A stretch of DNA of 64,000 nt, taken from positions 124,001 to 188,000 of the forward strand of contig NZ_BMEQ01000004.1 in assembly GCF_014636775.1 (NCBI RefSeq). The letters are read 5' to 3'. This document shows, piece after piece, positions 1 to 9,155 of this stretch. The stretch comes from Kocuria dechangensis. GTDB lineage: Bacteria; Actinomycetota; Actinomycetes; Actinomycetales; Micrococcaceae. The position numbers were made by a program, and so were the translations under genes. Within the stretch, counting starts at the first letter, position 1. Each line of letters starts with the position of its first letter. Below the pieces are notes generated by a model. It did no database searches, had not been told where the DNA came from, and saw only the letters and a program-made list of their open reading frames with translations.

Positions 1-447
1 GGCCTCCTCCCACGCCGCGTGGAGGCGCTCGCGCGGCTGGGGGCCGTGGCGCAGGGCGGCCAGCGCCGTGCCGCGGGCGGCGTCGAGGACCTCGTCGACG
101 CCCAGGGCCCGGCGGCGGGCGGCCACCGAGGCCGCGGTGCGGGGCCCGAGCACGGCGAGCCACGGCCGCAGCTCCTCGGCGGGCACGAGGTGGAGGGTCC
201 CCCGCATGGGCCAGGTGCGCACCACGCGGGCCTCGTCGAAGGCCTCCCGCAGCCCGGCGGCGCCGGCGGCCCGGCGCAGCCCCACCGCCACGAGCGCCCC
301 CGGCAGGTCCTGGGCCTGGACCGCGCCGAGCCGGCGCACCACGTCCTCGGGCGCGACGTCGGCGGGCGCCACGAGCCCGTGGGAGACCAGCCGCGCCAGC
401 CCCACCTCGCGGTCGGTGAGGACCGGGACGTCCGGGGCCGCGGTCAT
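1..447 (-). CDS. Winged-helix DNA-binding protein, AlkZ/HTH_42-like (partial, 3' end off window)
   Basis: N-terminal 149 codons of a protein that runs off the left edge. Visible are a short winged-helix-like start and the segment VQAQDLPGAL near residues 43-52, followed by a TWPMRGTLHL segment. The Q-x-Q pattern and the MRGTLHL segment are typical of the HTH_42 (AlkZ-like) family, whose characterised members are DNA glycosylases acting on crosslinks or bulky alkylated bases; other members have no known role. The ATG overlaps the TGA of the upstream MFS gene by four bases (ATGA), so the two are probably translated together. Catalytic competence cannot be judged from this fragment. Confidence 0.75.
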   Translation of the reverse strand, partial: MTAAPDVPVLTDREVGLARLVSHGLVAPADVAPEDVVRRLGAVQAQDLPGALVAVGLRRAAGAAGLREAFDEARVVRTWPMRGTLHLVPAEELRPWLAVLGPRTAASVAARRRALGVDEVLDAARGTALAALRHGPQPRERLHAAWEEA

Positions 448-1826
448 CGCAGCGCCCGGCCCCGCTGCTCGGGCATGGCGAACGTGGCGAGGGCGGCCAG
501 CAGGAACGCGGCGCCGAACGCGGCGAAGACCGCGATGAGGTCGTAGCGCTCCCCGCCGAGGCGCAGCAGCAGGGGCACCGACAGGGGCGCGAGGATCGAG
601 GCGACGCGGCCGAAGGCGGCCGCCGCGCCCGTGCCCGTGCCCCGCACCGAGGTGGGGTACAGCTCCGGGCCGATGGCGTAGAGCGCCCCCCAGGCGCCCA
701 GGTTGAAGAACGACAGGGCCATGCCGGCGCCGATCACCTGCCACGCGATCACGACCGTGCCCATCGAGGCGATCCCGAACAGCACCGCGCTGACCGCCGA
801 GCCGGCCAGGAAGACGGCCAGGGTGATCCGCCGGCCCCACACCTCGATCAGCCACGCCGCGACGGCGTAGCCGGGCAGCTGGGCCAGGGTGATGATCAGG
901 ACGTAGCCGAAGGAGCGGGTCAGGGTGAAGCCCTGCTGGACCAGCAGCGTGGGCAGCCACGTGAACGCCCCGTAGTAGGCGAAGTTGATGCAGAACCAGA
1001 CGGTCCACAGGGCGGCCGTGCGGCGGCGCAGCGCGGCCGACCAGATCCCGCGGGCGCCCTCCGCGGCGTCGGGCGCCGCGGAGGGGGGCTCCTCGGCGGC
1101 CTCGGACCGGCCGCCGCCCAGCGGCCGGGCGCGCTCGAAGGCCCGCACGGCCTCCTCGGCCTCGTCGGCGCGCCCGGCGCCCTCGAGGAAGCGCACGGAC
1201 TCCGGCAGGGCCCGGCGCACCACCACGGCGTAGAGGGCCGGGAGGACGCCGATCGCCAGGGCCCAGCGCCAGCCCTCCTCGGAGGACGGCACCACGAAGT
1301 AGCCCACCAGGGCCGCGAGGATCCACCCCACGGCCCAGAACGACTCGAGGATCACGACCAGCCGGCCCCGGATCCGCCGCGGGGCGTACTCGGAGACCAG
1401 GGTCGAGGCGACCGGCAGCTCCGCGCCGAGGCCGAGGCCCACCACGAAGCGCAGCGCCACGAGGGCCGCCAGCGTGCCGACGAGCGCCGACGCCCCGGTG
1501 GCGAGGCCGTAGACGAGCAGGGTCAGGGCGAAGACCTGGCGGCGGCCGATCCGGTCGGCGAGCAGCCCGCCCAGGCCGGCGCCCACGGCCATGCCCACGA
1601 AGCCGATCGAGGCGAGCAAGGACAGCTGCCCCGCCCCGAGCCCCCACTGCTGGGCCAGGGCGGCCATGACGAACGACACGAGGCCCACGTCCATGGCGTC
1701 CAGCGCCCAGCCCACGCCGGAGCCGACGAGCAGCTTCCGGTGCTGGGTGTTGAAGGGCAGGCCGTCCAGGCGCTCGGTGCGGGTGGGCCCGGCGGTGCTG
1801 CCCGCCGGACGGGGGGTCTGGTGCAT
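444..1826 (-). CDS. MFS transporter (sugar-porter/NiaP-like type)
   Basis: A 460-residue protein with the twelve hydrophobic stretches of a major facilitator. Loop signatures include ADRIGRRQ after TM2, RGRLVVILESFWAVGW in the middle and IEVWGRRIT after TM8. A charged, Ala-rich cytoplasmic loop separates the two halves. The style (GVGWALDAMDVGLVSFVM at TM1) resembles NiaP/SV2-like carriers of small organic acids or vitamins, but the substrate is not determinable. The chosen ATG has AAGGA eight bases upstream. It is the first gene of a two-gene unit with the AlkZ-like gene, overlapping it by four bases. Confidence 0.85.
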   Translation of the reverse strand: MHQTPRPAGSTAGPTRTERLDGLPFNTQHRKLLVGSGVGWALDAMDVGLVSFVMAALAQQWGLGAGQLSLLASIGFVGMAVGAGLGGLLADRIGRRQVFALTLLVYGLATGASALVGTLAALVALRFVVGLGLGAELPVASTLVSEYAPRRIRGRLVVILESFWAVGWILAALVGYFVVPSSEEGWRWALAIGVLPALYAVVVRRALPESVRFLEGAGRADEAEEAVRAFERARPLGGGRSEAAEEPPSAAPDAAEGARGIWSAALRRRTAALWTVWFCINFAYYGAFTWLPTLLVQQGFTLTRSFGYVLIITLAQLPGYAVAAWLIEVWGRRITLAVFLAGSAVSAVLFGIASMGTVVIAWQVIGAGMALSFFNLGAWGALYAIGPELYPTSVRGTGTGAAAAFGRVASILAPLSVPLLLRLGGERYDLIAVFAAFGAAFLLAALATFAMPEQRGRALR

Positions 1827-1997
1827 GCTGCGGGTCCTTCCCCGTGGACTGGGCTCTGCGCCCAACTCTAGGCGGTCCGGGCGGGCCGGCGCCCGTGGCG
1901 GCGCGCGGTGCCGGAGGGGCGCCGCCACCGGCCGGGGCGGCGCGGCGCGCCCTACACTGGTGACGTCCCCGCCCACCCGCCGACGAGGGAGCTGCCA

Positions 1998-3587
1998 GTG
2001 TCGACAGTCGCCGTGTACCTCGTCGTCGTGTTCTGCGGGGGCGCGCTGGCCGTCCTCTTCCGGCTGCCCCCGCTGATCGGGTTCCTGGCGGCCGGCTTCG
2101 TGCTCAACGGCCTGGGCGTGGAGCGGCTCGACGCCGTCGACCAGCTCGCCGACCTCGGCGTGACGCTGCTGCTGTTCGGCATCGGGCTGAAGCTGGACGT
2201 GCGCTCGCTGCTGCGCAAGGAGGTGTGGGGCACCGCCGGCCTGCACGCGGCGCTCAGCACCGCCCTGGGCGCGGGCTTCCTGGGGCTGCTCATGGTCGTC
2301 GGGCTGCAGCTGCCGGAGGAGAGCCCGAGGTCCCTGCTGCTGGCCGGCTTCGCCCTGTCCTTCTCGAGCACCGTGCTCGTGTTCAAGGTGCTCGAGGACC
2401 GCAGCGAGACGACCTCCCTCTACGGCCGCGTGGCGATCGGCATCCTCGTGGTCCAGGACATCGCGGCGGTGGCGTTCATCACCGTCACCGGAGAGGGGTG
2501 GCCCAGCCCCTGGGCGCTGGCGCTGGTGCTGCTGCTGCCGGGGGCCTGGCTGTTCCGCCGGGTCTGGGACCGGATCGGGCACGGCGAGATGCAGGCGCTG
2601 TTCGGGATCGTCATGGCTCTCGTGCCCGGCTACCTGGCCTTCTCCGCGGTGGGCCTCAAGGGGGACCTCGGGGCCCTGGTGGTGGGCGTGCTGCTGGCCT
2701 CCCATCCCAACGCCGGCGAGCTGTCCCGCGCCCTGTTCACCTTCAAGGACCTGCTGCTCGTGGCGTTCTTCGTCTCGATCGGGTTCCACGGCCTGCCGGA
2801 CCTCGGGACGGTGGCCATGGGGCTGCTGCTGCTGGCGCTCCTCCCGGCCCAGGCGCTGCTGTTCGTGCTGCTGCTGTGGGGCTTCGGCCTGCGCCGGCGA
2901 ACCTCCGCGCGGGCGGGCCTCGCCCTGACGAACTACTCGGAGTTCGCCCTGATCGTCGGCGCCGTCGGCGTGTCCACGGGGCTGCTCGTCGAGGAGTGGC
3001 TCGTGATGCTCTCCGTGGCGGTCGCGGCGAGCTTCGTGGTGTCCACCCTCCTGAACCGGCGGGGGTCCCCCCTGCCGACGGCCCTGGCCGGGCTGCTGCC
3101 GGAGCACCCCGAGCGGAAGCTGCACCCGGAGGACCGGCCCATCGACATCGGCCACGCCGAGGTGCTCGTGCTCGGCATGGGGCGGGTGGGCCAGGCTGCG
3201 TACCGGGAGTTCGCCGACGAGTACGGCTTCTCGGTGGTGGGCATCGAGAACTCCACGGACCGGGCCGAGCGCCTGCGCGCGGAGGGCTTCGACGTGCAGA
3301 GCGCGGACGCGACGGACACCGAGTTCTGGGAGCGGGTGATCGCGACCGGCCACGTGCAGGTGGCCGTGCTGGCCATGCCCTTCCACGGCTCCAACGTGGT
3401 GGCCCTCCAGCAGCTGAGCGCGAGCGGGTTCTCCGGGGCGGTGGCCGCGGTGGCCCAGTACGACGACGAGGTGCAGGAGCTGCGGGCGCGCGGTGTGCGC
3501 ACCGTCTTCAACCTCTACAGCGGCGCGGGCATCGCCCTGGCCTCGGAGACGATCGAGGCCCTCGGGCTCCCGCCGACCGAACGCTGA
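1998..3587 (+). CDS. Kef-type cation:proton antiporter with RCK_N/TrkA-N domain
   Basis: A 529-residue membrane protein: an N-terminal Na+/H+ exchanger-type domain of about 12 hydrophobic segments (residues 1-350) and a C-terminal Rossmann domain starting at VLVLGMGRVG (about residue 389), the nucleotide-binding signature of RCK_N/TrkA-N domains. This architecture belongs to the CPA2 (KefB/KefC) family, which moves K+ or Na+ out against protons and is gated by the cytoplasmic domain. The start is GTG preceded by GAGGGAG at 1985-1991; the longer upstream reading frame lacks a ribosome site. A TACACT -10-like box lies at 1953-1958. It is convergent with the downstream P-type ATPase gene, 42 bp away. 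Confidence 0.88.
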   Translation: MSTVAVYLVVVFCGGALAVLFRLPPLIGFLAAGFVLNGLGVERLDAVDQLADLGVTLLLFGIGLKLDVRSLLRKEVWGTAGLHAALSTALGAGFLGLLMVVGLQLPEESPRSLLLAGFALSFSSTVLVFKVLEDRSETTSLYGRVAIGILVVQDIAAVAFITVTGEGWPSPWALALVLLLPGAWLFRRVWDRIGHGEMQALFGIVMALVPGYLAFSAVGLKGDLGALVVGVLLASHPNAGELSRALFTFKDLLLVAFFVSIGFHGLPDLGTVAMGLLLLALLPAQALLFVLLLWGFGLRRRTSARAGLALTNYSEFALIVGAVGVSTGLLVEEWLVMLSVAVAASFVVSTLLNRRGSPLPTALAGLLPEHPERKLHPEDRPIDIGHAEVLVLGMGRVGQAAYREFADEYGFSVVGIENSTDRAERLRAEGFDVQSADATDTEFWERVIATGHVQVAVLAMPFHGSNVVALQQLSASGFSGAVAAVAQYDDEVQELRARGVRTVFNLYSGAGIALASETIEALGLPPTER

Positions 3588-3629
3588 GCGGGCCCCGGCC
3601 GGACGCCGTGCGGGCGGGCCGCGAGCGGG

Positions 3630-6449
3630 TCAGGCCGACGCCCCGGCGGGCCGCGGGCGGCGGGCGGACCGCCGTACGAGCTTGGCCAGCTCCTCGGCCC
3701 ACAGCACGATCGAGGCCATCCCGACGGCCACCGCCCAGTGCGCGAGGTCCAGGGGCTGCGTGCCGAACGCGACCTGGAGCACGGGGACGTGCACGACGAG
3801 CACCTGCAGCGCCGCGGCGAGGGTCAGCGCCCCCCACAGCCAGGGGTTGACGAACATGCGGTGGAAGGCGCTGGAGAGGTCCGAGCGGGAGTTGAGGGCG
3901 TTGAACAGCTGCGCGAACACCAGGGTGGTGAACCCGGCGGTGCGGGCGACCTCCAGGGAGTCCTGGCCCGGCACGAGCCCGCCCGGCAGGAAGATGTCGA
4001 TGGTGAGCAGCGTGACGGCGGCCATGACGAGGCCCACGAGCCCGATCCGGGCCCACATCCGCCGGTCCAGGATCCGCTCGTGCGGCCGCCGCGGCGGGCG
4101 CGCCATGACGTCGTCGACCTCGGGGTCCACGCCCATCGCGAGGGCCGGGCCCGAGTCCGTGACGAGGTTGATCCACAGGATCTGCGTGGCGAGCAGGGGC
4201 AGCGCGATCCCGTCGGTCCCCGCGTCGGTGAGGCCCAGGACCCCGGCCAGGACCACCCCGAGGAAGACGGTGGCGACCTCGCCCATGTTCGACGACAGCA
4301 GGTACCGCAGGAACTTCTTGATGTTCTCGAAGATGACCCGGCCCTGGCGGATCGCCGCCACGATCGTGGCGTAGTTGTCGTCGCCGAGGATCATCCGCCC
4401 GGCCTCCTTGGTCACCTCCGTGCCGGTGATGCCCATGGCCACGCCGATGTCCGCCGCCTTGAGCGCCGGGGCGTCGTTGACGCCGTCGCCGGTCATCGCC
4501 ACGACGCTGCCGTCGGCCTGCAGGGCGGCGACGATCCGCAGCTTGTGCGCCGGGGCCACCCGGGCGAAGACCGAGACGCCGCGGACCGCCTCCCGGAGCT
4601 CCTCGTCCGTGAGCCCGTCCAGCTCGGCCCCGGTCAGGGCCGGTGAGCCGGGCGGGACGATGCCCAGGACCGCGGCGATCCGGGCGGCGGTCGTGGGGTG
4701 GTCGCCGGTGATCATGATGGTGCGCACCCCGGCGGAGTGGGCCTCGGCCACGGCGGCCGCGGCCTCCTCGCGCGGCGGGTCGATGATGCCCACCACCCCG
4801 AGCCAGACCAGGTCCTGCTCCGCGGCCTCCCCCAGGTCCCCGGGCTCGTGGTCGTGGACCCTGCGCACGGCCACGGCGAGGGTGCGGAACGCCTGCGCCG
4901 AGAGCTCCTCGACGGCCGCGGCCGCCTCCCGGCGCCGCACCTCGTCGAACGGCTCGACGGCGTCCCCGACCCGCACGCCCGAGCAGCGGCTCAGCAGGAC
5001 GTCCGGGGCGCCCTTCGTGAAGAGGTAGCGCCGGCCGGTGTCCGTCTCGATCTCCAGGGCGGACATCATCTTCCGCTCCGAGGTGAAGGGCAGCTCCGCG
5101 GTCCGCGCGAAGTCGTCGGCGCGGTCGGCGGCGCCGTAGAGCTTGTGCACGGCGGTCAGGAAGGCCGCCTCGGTCGGGTCGCCCTGGACCGTCCACACGC
5201 CCGCGGCCTGGTTCAGCTGTGCGTTGTTGGCCCGCGCCCCGCCCACCAGCACGCCCCTGGCCTCCTGCAGCGCCTGCTCGGCGCCGGAGCGGGCCTCGAC
5301 GACCGTGGCCTCCCCCTCGGGGGAGTACCCCGCCCCGGACAGCTCCACCGTCCCGGACGGGGTCACCAGCCGCTTCAGGGTCATCTCGTTGCGGGTCAGG
5401 GTGCCGGTCTTGTCCGAGCAGATCACCGACGCGGCGCCGAGCGTCTCCACGGAGTGCAGGTCCTTGACCACCGCCTGGCGCCGGGCCATGGCCCGCACCC
5501 CGATGGCCAGCACGAGCGAGATGATGGCGGGCATGCCCTCCGGGACCGCGGCCACGGCGAGGGACACGCCCAGCAGCAGCACGGTGACGAGGTCCTGGAC
5601 GCCGCGCACGCCGTGGACCAGGACCACCGCGCCCATCACGACGACGGCGATGGCCACCACCCCCAGGCCCAGCGACCGGGACACGGCCGCGATCTCCTTC
5701 TGCAGCGGGGACGGCTCGATCCGGGTGCTCTCCAGCATGCCGGCGATGGCGCCCACCTCGGTCGCCATGCCGGTGGCCGTCACCACGGCGCGGCCCACGC
5801 CCTGGGCGACGGCCGTGCCCTTGAAGACCATGTTGCTGCGGTCCCCCAGGGCCGCGGGGGCAGGCAGCACCGCCGGGTCCTTCAGCTCCGCCTCGGACTC
5901 CCCCGTCAGCGACGCCTCCTGCACCCGGAGGGCCGCGGCCGAGAGCAGCCGCGCGTCCGCGCCCACGGCGTCGCCCTCGGCCAGGGCCAGGACGTCCCCG
6001 GGGACCAGCTCCGCCGACGGGACGGTCGTCAGCCGGCCGTCGCGCAGCACGGTGGAGTTCGCGGCGGTCAGCACGGCCAGCGCGGCGACAGCGTCCGCCG
6101 CCTTGGCCTCCTGCACGTAGCCCAGGACAGCGTTGGCCACCACGACGATCCCGATCACGAGCGCGTCCACGGGCACGCCCCGCGCGCCCTCGGCGGCCCA
6201 GGCGCCCAGCGAGATGACGATGCCGGCCAGCAGCAGGTAGATCAAGGGGTCCTGGAACTGGGCCAGGACCTTGCGCCACAGCGGCACCGGCGGGGCCGAG
6301 CGCAGCTCGTTGGGGCCGTGGCGCGCGAGCCGGGCGCGGGCCTCGTCCGCGGTGAGCCCCCGCCCGGGGTCGACCTCCAGCTCGGCGAGGAGCGACCGCG
6401 CCTCGCGCAGGGACGGGTCCTGGGTCGCGCTTCCGGTTCCGACAGCCAC
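3630..6449 (-). CDS. Cation-translocating P-type ATPase (P2A, calcium-pump type)
   Basis: A 939-residue P-type ATPase. It has the N-terminal cation-ATPase domain, TGES (about residue 182) in the actuator domain, the VPEGMPAI segment of M4, the phosphorylation motif DKTGTLT with the aspartate at about residue 346, TGDGVNDAP near 653, and six C-terminal membrane segments including the DSGPALAMG segment. Length and order match P2A pumps, which expel Ca2+ or related divalent ions. The M4 motif PEGM rather than PEGL is a mild variation. The start is taken as GTG because a GACAAT -10 box ends six bases upstream; an ATG 30 bases further upstream would lie before that promoter. It is transcribed divergently from the DUF1275 gene. 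Confidence 0.9.
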   Translation of the reverse strand: MAVGTGSATQDPSLREARSLLAELEVDPGRGLTADEARARLARHGPNELRSAPPVPLWRKVLAQFQDPLIYLLLAGIVISLGAWAAEGARGVPVDALVIGIVVVANAVLGYVQEAKAADAVAALAVLTAANSTVLRDGRLTTVPSAELVPGDVLALAEGDAVGADARLLSAAALRVQEASLTGESEAELKDPAVLPAPAALGDRSNMVFKGTAVAQGVGRAVVTATGMATEVGAIAGMLESTRIEPSPLQKEIAAVSRSLGLGVVAIAVVVMGAVVLVHGVRGVQDLVTVLLLGVSLAVAAVPEGMPAIISLVLAIGVRAMARRQAVVKDLHSVETLGAASVICSDKTGTLTRNEMTLKRLVTPSGTVELSGAGYSPEGEATVVEARSGAEQALQEARGVLVGGARANNAQLNQAAGVWTVQGDPTEAAFLTAVHKLYGAADRADDFARTAELPFTSERKMMSALEIETDTGRRYLFTKGAPDVLLSRCSGVRVGDAVEPFDEVRRREAAAAVEELSAQAFRTLAVAVRRVHDHEPGDLGEAAEQDLVWLGVVGIIDPPREEAAAAVAEAHSAGVRTIMITGDHPTTAARIAAVLGIVPPGSPALTGAELDGLTDEELREAVRGVSVFARVAPAHKLRIVAALQADGSVVAMTGDGVNDAPALKAADIGVAMGITGTEVTKEAGRMILGDDNYATIVAAIRQGRVIFENIKKFLRYLLSSNMGEVATVFLGVVLAGVLGLTDAGTDGIALPLLATQILWINLVTDSGPALAMGVDPEVDDVMARPPRRPHERILDRRMWARIGLVGLVMAAVTLLTIDIFLPGGLVPGQDSLEVARTAGFTTLVFAQLFNALNSRSDLSSAFHRMFVNPWLWGALTLAAALQVLVVHVPVLQVAFGTQPLDLAHWAVAVGMASIVLWAEELAKLVRRSARRPRPAGASA

Positions 6450-6455
6450 ACCGCC

Positions 6456-6461
6456 ATTGTC
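6456..6461 (-). promoter_or_regulatory. -10 box of leaderless P-type ATPase transcript
   Basis: GACAAT on the minus strand, with six bases before the GTG at 6449. This spacing places transcription start at or next to the start codon. It decides the start codon of the ATPase. Confidence 0.5.
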
Positions 6462-6525
6462 CCGCACGGACCGCCCCACGGCCGTGCGGACGCGGATCCC
6501 GCGAGGTGCACGGACCGCCGGGGGC

Positions 6526-6531
6526 TAGGCT
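6526..6531 (+). promoter_or_regulatory. -10 box of leaderless DUF1275 transcript
   Basis: TAGGCT followed by seven bases and then the ATG at 6539. It is one half of a compact divergent promoter region shared with the P-type ATPase. Confidence 0.55.
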
Positions 6532-6538
6532 CTGGCCC

Positions 6539-7294
6539 ATGAGGGCCCGGATCGATCGCTACCTGCTCAACGTCGCGGGCCCGCGCCGCACCCCCGCGCT
6601 CAACCGGCACCTCGCCTACCTGCTGGCGCTGGTCGCGGGGATCCTGAACTCGGTCGGCTTCGTGGCCGTCGCGGTCTACACCTCCCACATGACGGGGCTC
6701 GTCGCGACGGTCGCGGACCACCTCGTGCTCGGCGACCTCCGCCTCGTCCTGGTGGGACTGCTGGCGCTCGCCGCGTTCACCGCCGGGGCCGCGTGCTGCG
6801 CCCTGATGTTCAACTGGGCGCGCCGCCGCGGTCTGCACAGCCGCTACGCGAACGTGCTCCTGCTGGAGGGCCTGATGATGATGCTGTTCGGGCTGCTCGC
6901 CGAGAGCGTCGTCCACGAGCACCGGGACCTGCTGTTCATCCCCGTCCTCGCCTTCACCATGGGTCTCCAGAACGCGGTGATCACCAAGATCTCCGGCGCC
7001 CAGATCCGCACGACGCACGTCACGGGCATGGTGACCGACATCGGGATCGAGCTGGGCAAGTTCCTCTACCGCAGCCGCCTGGCCGGCTCGGACCCTGTCT
7101 CGGGCGACGCCGCGAAGCTGAGGCTGCTGGCCGCGCTCGTGGCGCTGTTCTTCGCGGGCGGGGTCCTGGGGGCGCTCGGCTACCTCGCCGTGGGCTTCGC
7201 GGTCCTGGTGCCCACCGCGCTGACGCTGCTGGTGGCCGCGTGGCGGCCGCTCGCCGCGGACCTCGGCCGCCGGCCCCGCCCGCCCGCCGGCTGA
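6539..7294 (+). CDS. DUF1275 family membrane protein (YoaK-like)
   Basis: A 251-residue integral membrane protein with about six hydrophobic segments. GILNSVGFVAV, the TSHMTG segment near residue 45, the central GLQNAVITKISG and the RTTHVTGMVTDIG segment are characteristic of the DUF1275/YoaK family. The family is widespread in bacteria with no settled function; membrane transport is often assumed. The ATG lies seven bases after a TAGGCT -10 box with no room for a ribosome site, so the mRNA is probably leaderless. The next gene is convergent, 30 bp downstream. Confidence 0.82.
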   Translation: MRARIDRYLLNVAGPRRTPALNRHLAYLLALVAGILNSVGFVAVAVYTSHMTGLVATVADHLVLGDLRLVLVGLLALAAFTAGAACCALMFNWARRRGLHSRYANVLLLEGLMMMLFGLLAESVVHEHRDLLFIPVLAFTMGLQNAVITKISGAQIRTTHVTGMVTDIGIELGKFLYRSRLAGSDPVSGDAAKLRLLAALVALFFAGGVLGALGYLAVGFAVLVPTALTLLVAAWRPLAADLGRRPRPPAG

Positions 7295-7323
7295 GCCACG
7301 GGCCCGTCCCCCGCCGAGGACGA

Positions 7324-8190
7324 TCAGGCGCCCCTCTGCACCGCCTTGCACAGCTGCACGAGCCCGGTCGCGTCCGGGCCGCGGTGGGCGGTGAGCGCGA
7401 ACCGCACGAGCGCCCACGCGCGCAGCCGGTCCGCGTCCGCGTCCGCGGCGAGCGCCAGGGCCTCGAGCCGGTCCTCCAGGGCCGCGGCGAGCGCCCCGCC
7501 GCGCCCCGCCTCCGCGGTGCGGTCGCGCAGGGCCGGGACCAGGGCGAACTCGGGGACGGCGAGCACCGGCTCCGCCCGGACGACCAGCCAGGGCGCGCGG
7601 TCGGCCGCGCGCACCGCGCCGTAGTGGAGGTCGGCCGGCAGGAGGACCGCGTCCAGGTCGTCCCGCAGCAGCCGGCGCAGGGCGGCCACGGCCTGGAGCC
7701 GGAAGCGGCGGGGGAAGCGGGCGTCCAGCTCCGCGGCCCCCTCCAGCTCCGCCAGCCACCCCCGGGCCAGCCCGGACAGGGGCGGGAACGGCGGCCGGGG
7801 CGGGCGGGCGAGGACGCCGGCGAGCTCGCCCAGCACCCGGCACGCCTCCAGGACGGGCACCGAGTGCAGGTCCTCGGCCCGCGTCCGCTCGAGCAGCAGG
7901 ACCCGCTCCGCCGGCTCGGCGCGGAGCAGCCGCACGGCGCCGCGCCCGCCCCACAGCCGCAGCGCCAGGTGCTCGTGCTCGGTCCCCGGCACCGGCCGGG
8001 AGACCCGCAGGACGGCCGCCTCCCCGGCGGGCGTCCTCACCGGCCGGAGCAGGGCGCCGTCGTCGGCCTCCCCGTCGATCTCCTCGTCGCCGTCCGGGGC
8101 GAGCTCCCACGCGGCCAGGTACCGCCGGGCGGTCGCGCGCGCCCGGTCCGCCCAGGCGCTGTCGGCCGTCGCGTCGTCCCTGCTCGTCAC
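7324..8190 (-). CDS. Degenerate aminoglycoside/hydroxyurea-type phosphotransferase homologue
   Basis: A 288-residue protein resembling the APH(6)/streptomycin 6-kinase family (APH_6_hur): an N-terminal lobe with RPVRTPAGEAAVLRVSRP and a C-terminal lobe containing LLPADLHYGAVRAADRAPW. Known members phosphorylate streptomycin. Here the usual catalytic HGDLHxxN reads PADLHYGA, and the metal-binding IDPKP reads VRAEP, so the asparagine and second aspartate are missing. Kinase activity is therefore doubtful. The GTG start sits six bases after CAGAAT, suggesting a leaderless transcript. No resistance role should be assumed from the sequence. It lies tail to tail with the DUF1275 gene. Confidence 0.65.
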   Translation of the reverse strand: MTSRDDATADSAWADRARATARRYLAAWELAPDGDEEIDGEADDGALLRPVRTPAGEAAVLRVSRPVPGTEHEHLALRLWGGRGAVRLLRAEPAERVLLLERTRAEDLHSVPVLEACRVLGELAGVLARPPRPPFPPLSGLARGWLAELEGAAELDARFPRRFRLQAVAALRRLLRDDLDAVLLPADLHYGAVRAADRAPWLVVRAEPVLAVPEFALVPALRDRTAEAGRGGALAAALEDRLEALALAADADADRLRAWALVRFALTAHRGPDATGLVQLCKAVQRGA

Positions 8191-8273
8191 CGGTCCATTC
8201 TGGCGCACGGGCCCGCCCCAGCGTTCGCTAGACTGCGAGCGCCCACCCCGGAGGACCCGATGGAGACCCGCCC

Positions 8274-9059
8274 GTGAACGAGCTGCTGTTCGCCTCGGCC
8301 CTGACGCTGTTCGCGGGCCTCGCGACGGGGCTGGGCAGCTTCCTGGCGCTGATGACGAAGCGCACCGACGCGAAGTTCCTCTCCATCAGCCTCGGCTTCT
8401 CCGCCGGCGTGATGATCTACGTGTCGATGATCGAGATCTTCGTGAAGGCGCAGCGCGCCCTCGTCGCGGAGCTCGGCGAGCGCGGCGGGGCGTGGGCCAC
8501 GGTGGGCGGGTTCTTCGCGGGGGTCGCCCTGATCGCGGTGATCGACCGGCTCGTGCCCGCCCCCGCGAACCCCCACGAGTTCCCGCACGACGACGACGGG
8601 CGCAGCCGGCGGCTGATGCGCATGGGCACGCTCACCGCGCTGGCCATCGCCCTGCACAACTTCCCGGAGGGCTTCGCGACCTTCGTCTCGGCCCTGCAGG
8701 AGCCCTCCATCGCGATCCCGGTGGCCGTCGCGATCGCCCTGCACAACATCCCCGAGGGGATCTCGGTGTCGGTGCCGATCTACCACGCCACGGGCAACCG
8801 CCGGAAGGCGTTCACCTGGTCGTTCCTGTCCGGCCTGGCCGAGCCCGTCGGCGGGATCCTCGGCTACCTGCTGCTGCGGCCGTTCCTCACCGACACCCTC
8901 TTCGGGGTCGTCTTCGCGGGGGTCGCGGGGATCATGGTGTTCGTCTCGCTGGACAAGCTGCTGCCCACGGCCCGGGAGTACGGCGAGCACCACCTGTCGA
9001 TCTACGGGCTCGTGGCCGGGATGGCGGTCATGGCCCTGAGCCTGCTGCTGTTCGTCTGA
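8274..9059 (+). CDS. zupT: ZIP-family zinc transporter
   Basis: A 261-residue protein with eight predicted membrane helices. TM4 carries HNFPEGFATF and TM5 carries HNIPEGISVSVPIY, the paired metal-binding signatures of ZupT/ZIP importers of Zn2+ and related divalent metals. The loop after TM3 is His/Asp-rich (EFPHDDDG), also common in ZIPs. The GTG start follows GGAG sites at about 8250-8265, and a TAGACT -10 box lies at 8229-8234. The length matches bacterial ZupT proteins. It stands as a single gene between the kinase homologue and hmp. Confidence 0.93.
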   Translation: MNELLFASALTLFAGLATGLGSFLALMTKRTDAKFLSISLGFSAGVMIYVSMIEIFVKAQRALVAELGERGGAWATVGGFFAGVALIAVIDRLVPAPANPHEFPHDDDGRSRRLMRMGTLTALAIALHNFPEGFATFVSALQEPSIAIPVAVAIALHNIPEGISVSVPIYHATGNRRKAFTWSFLSGLAEPVGGILGYLLLRPFLTDTLFGVVFAGVAGIMVFVSLDKLLPTAREYGEHHLSIYGLVAGMAVMALSLLLFV

Positions 9060-9098
9060 GCACCCCGGCGGACCCTGGTGGACGGGAGGGGCCGGTGC

Positions 9099-9104
9099 TA
9101 GCTT
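9099..9104 (+). promoter_or_regulatory. Candidate -10 box for hmp
   Basis: TAGCTT about 50 bases before the hmp GTG, giving a short leader with AGGAG at 9145-9149. No clear NO-responsive operator was recognised. Confidence 0.35.
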
Positions 9105-9155
9105 GGCGGGACGCCGAGGAACCACCGCCGACGTCGCCGGACCCCAGGAGCCACA

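Noticed and set aside
444-3386. Antisense extension of the MFS frame across the Kef antiporter gene
   Set aside because: The extension is His/Gln/Gly-rich shadow sequence. The MFS start at 1826 has a good ribosome site and starts right before TM1.
7324-8190. Calling the kinase homologue an aminoglycoside resistance gene
   Set aside because: The catalytic motifs are altered, and family membership alone does not support resistance.
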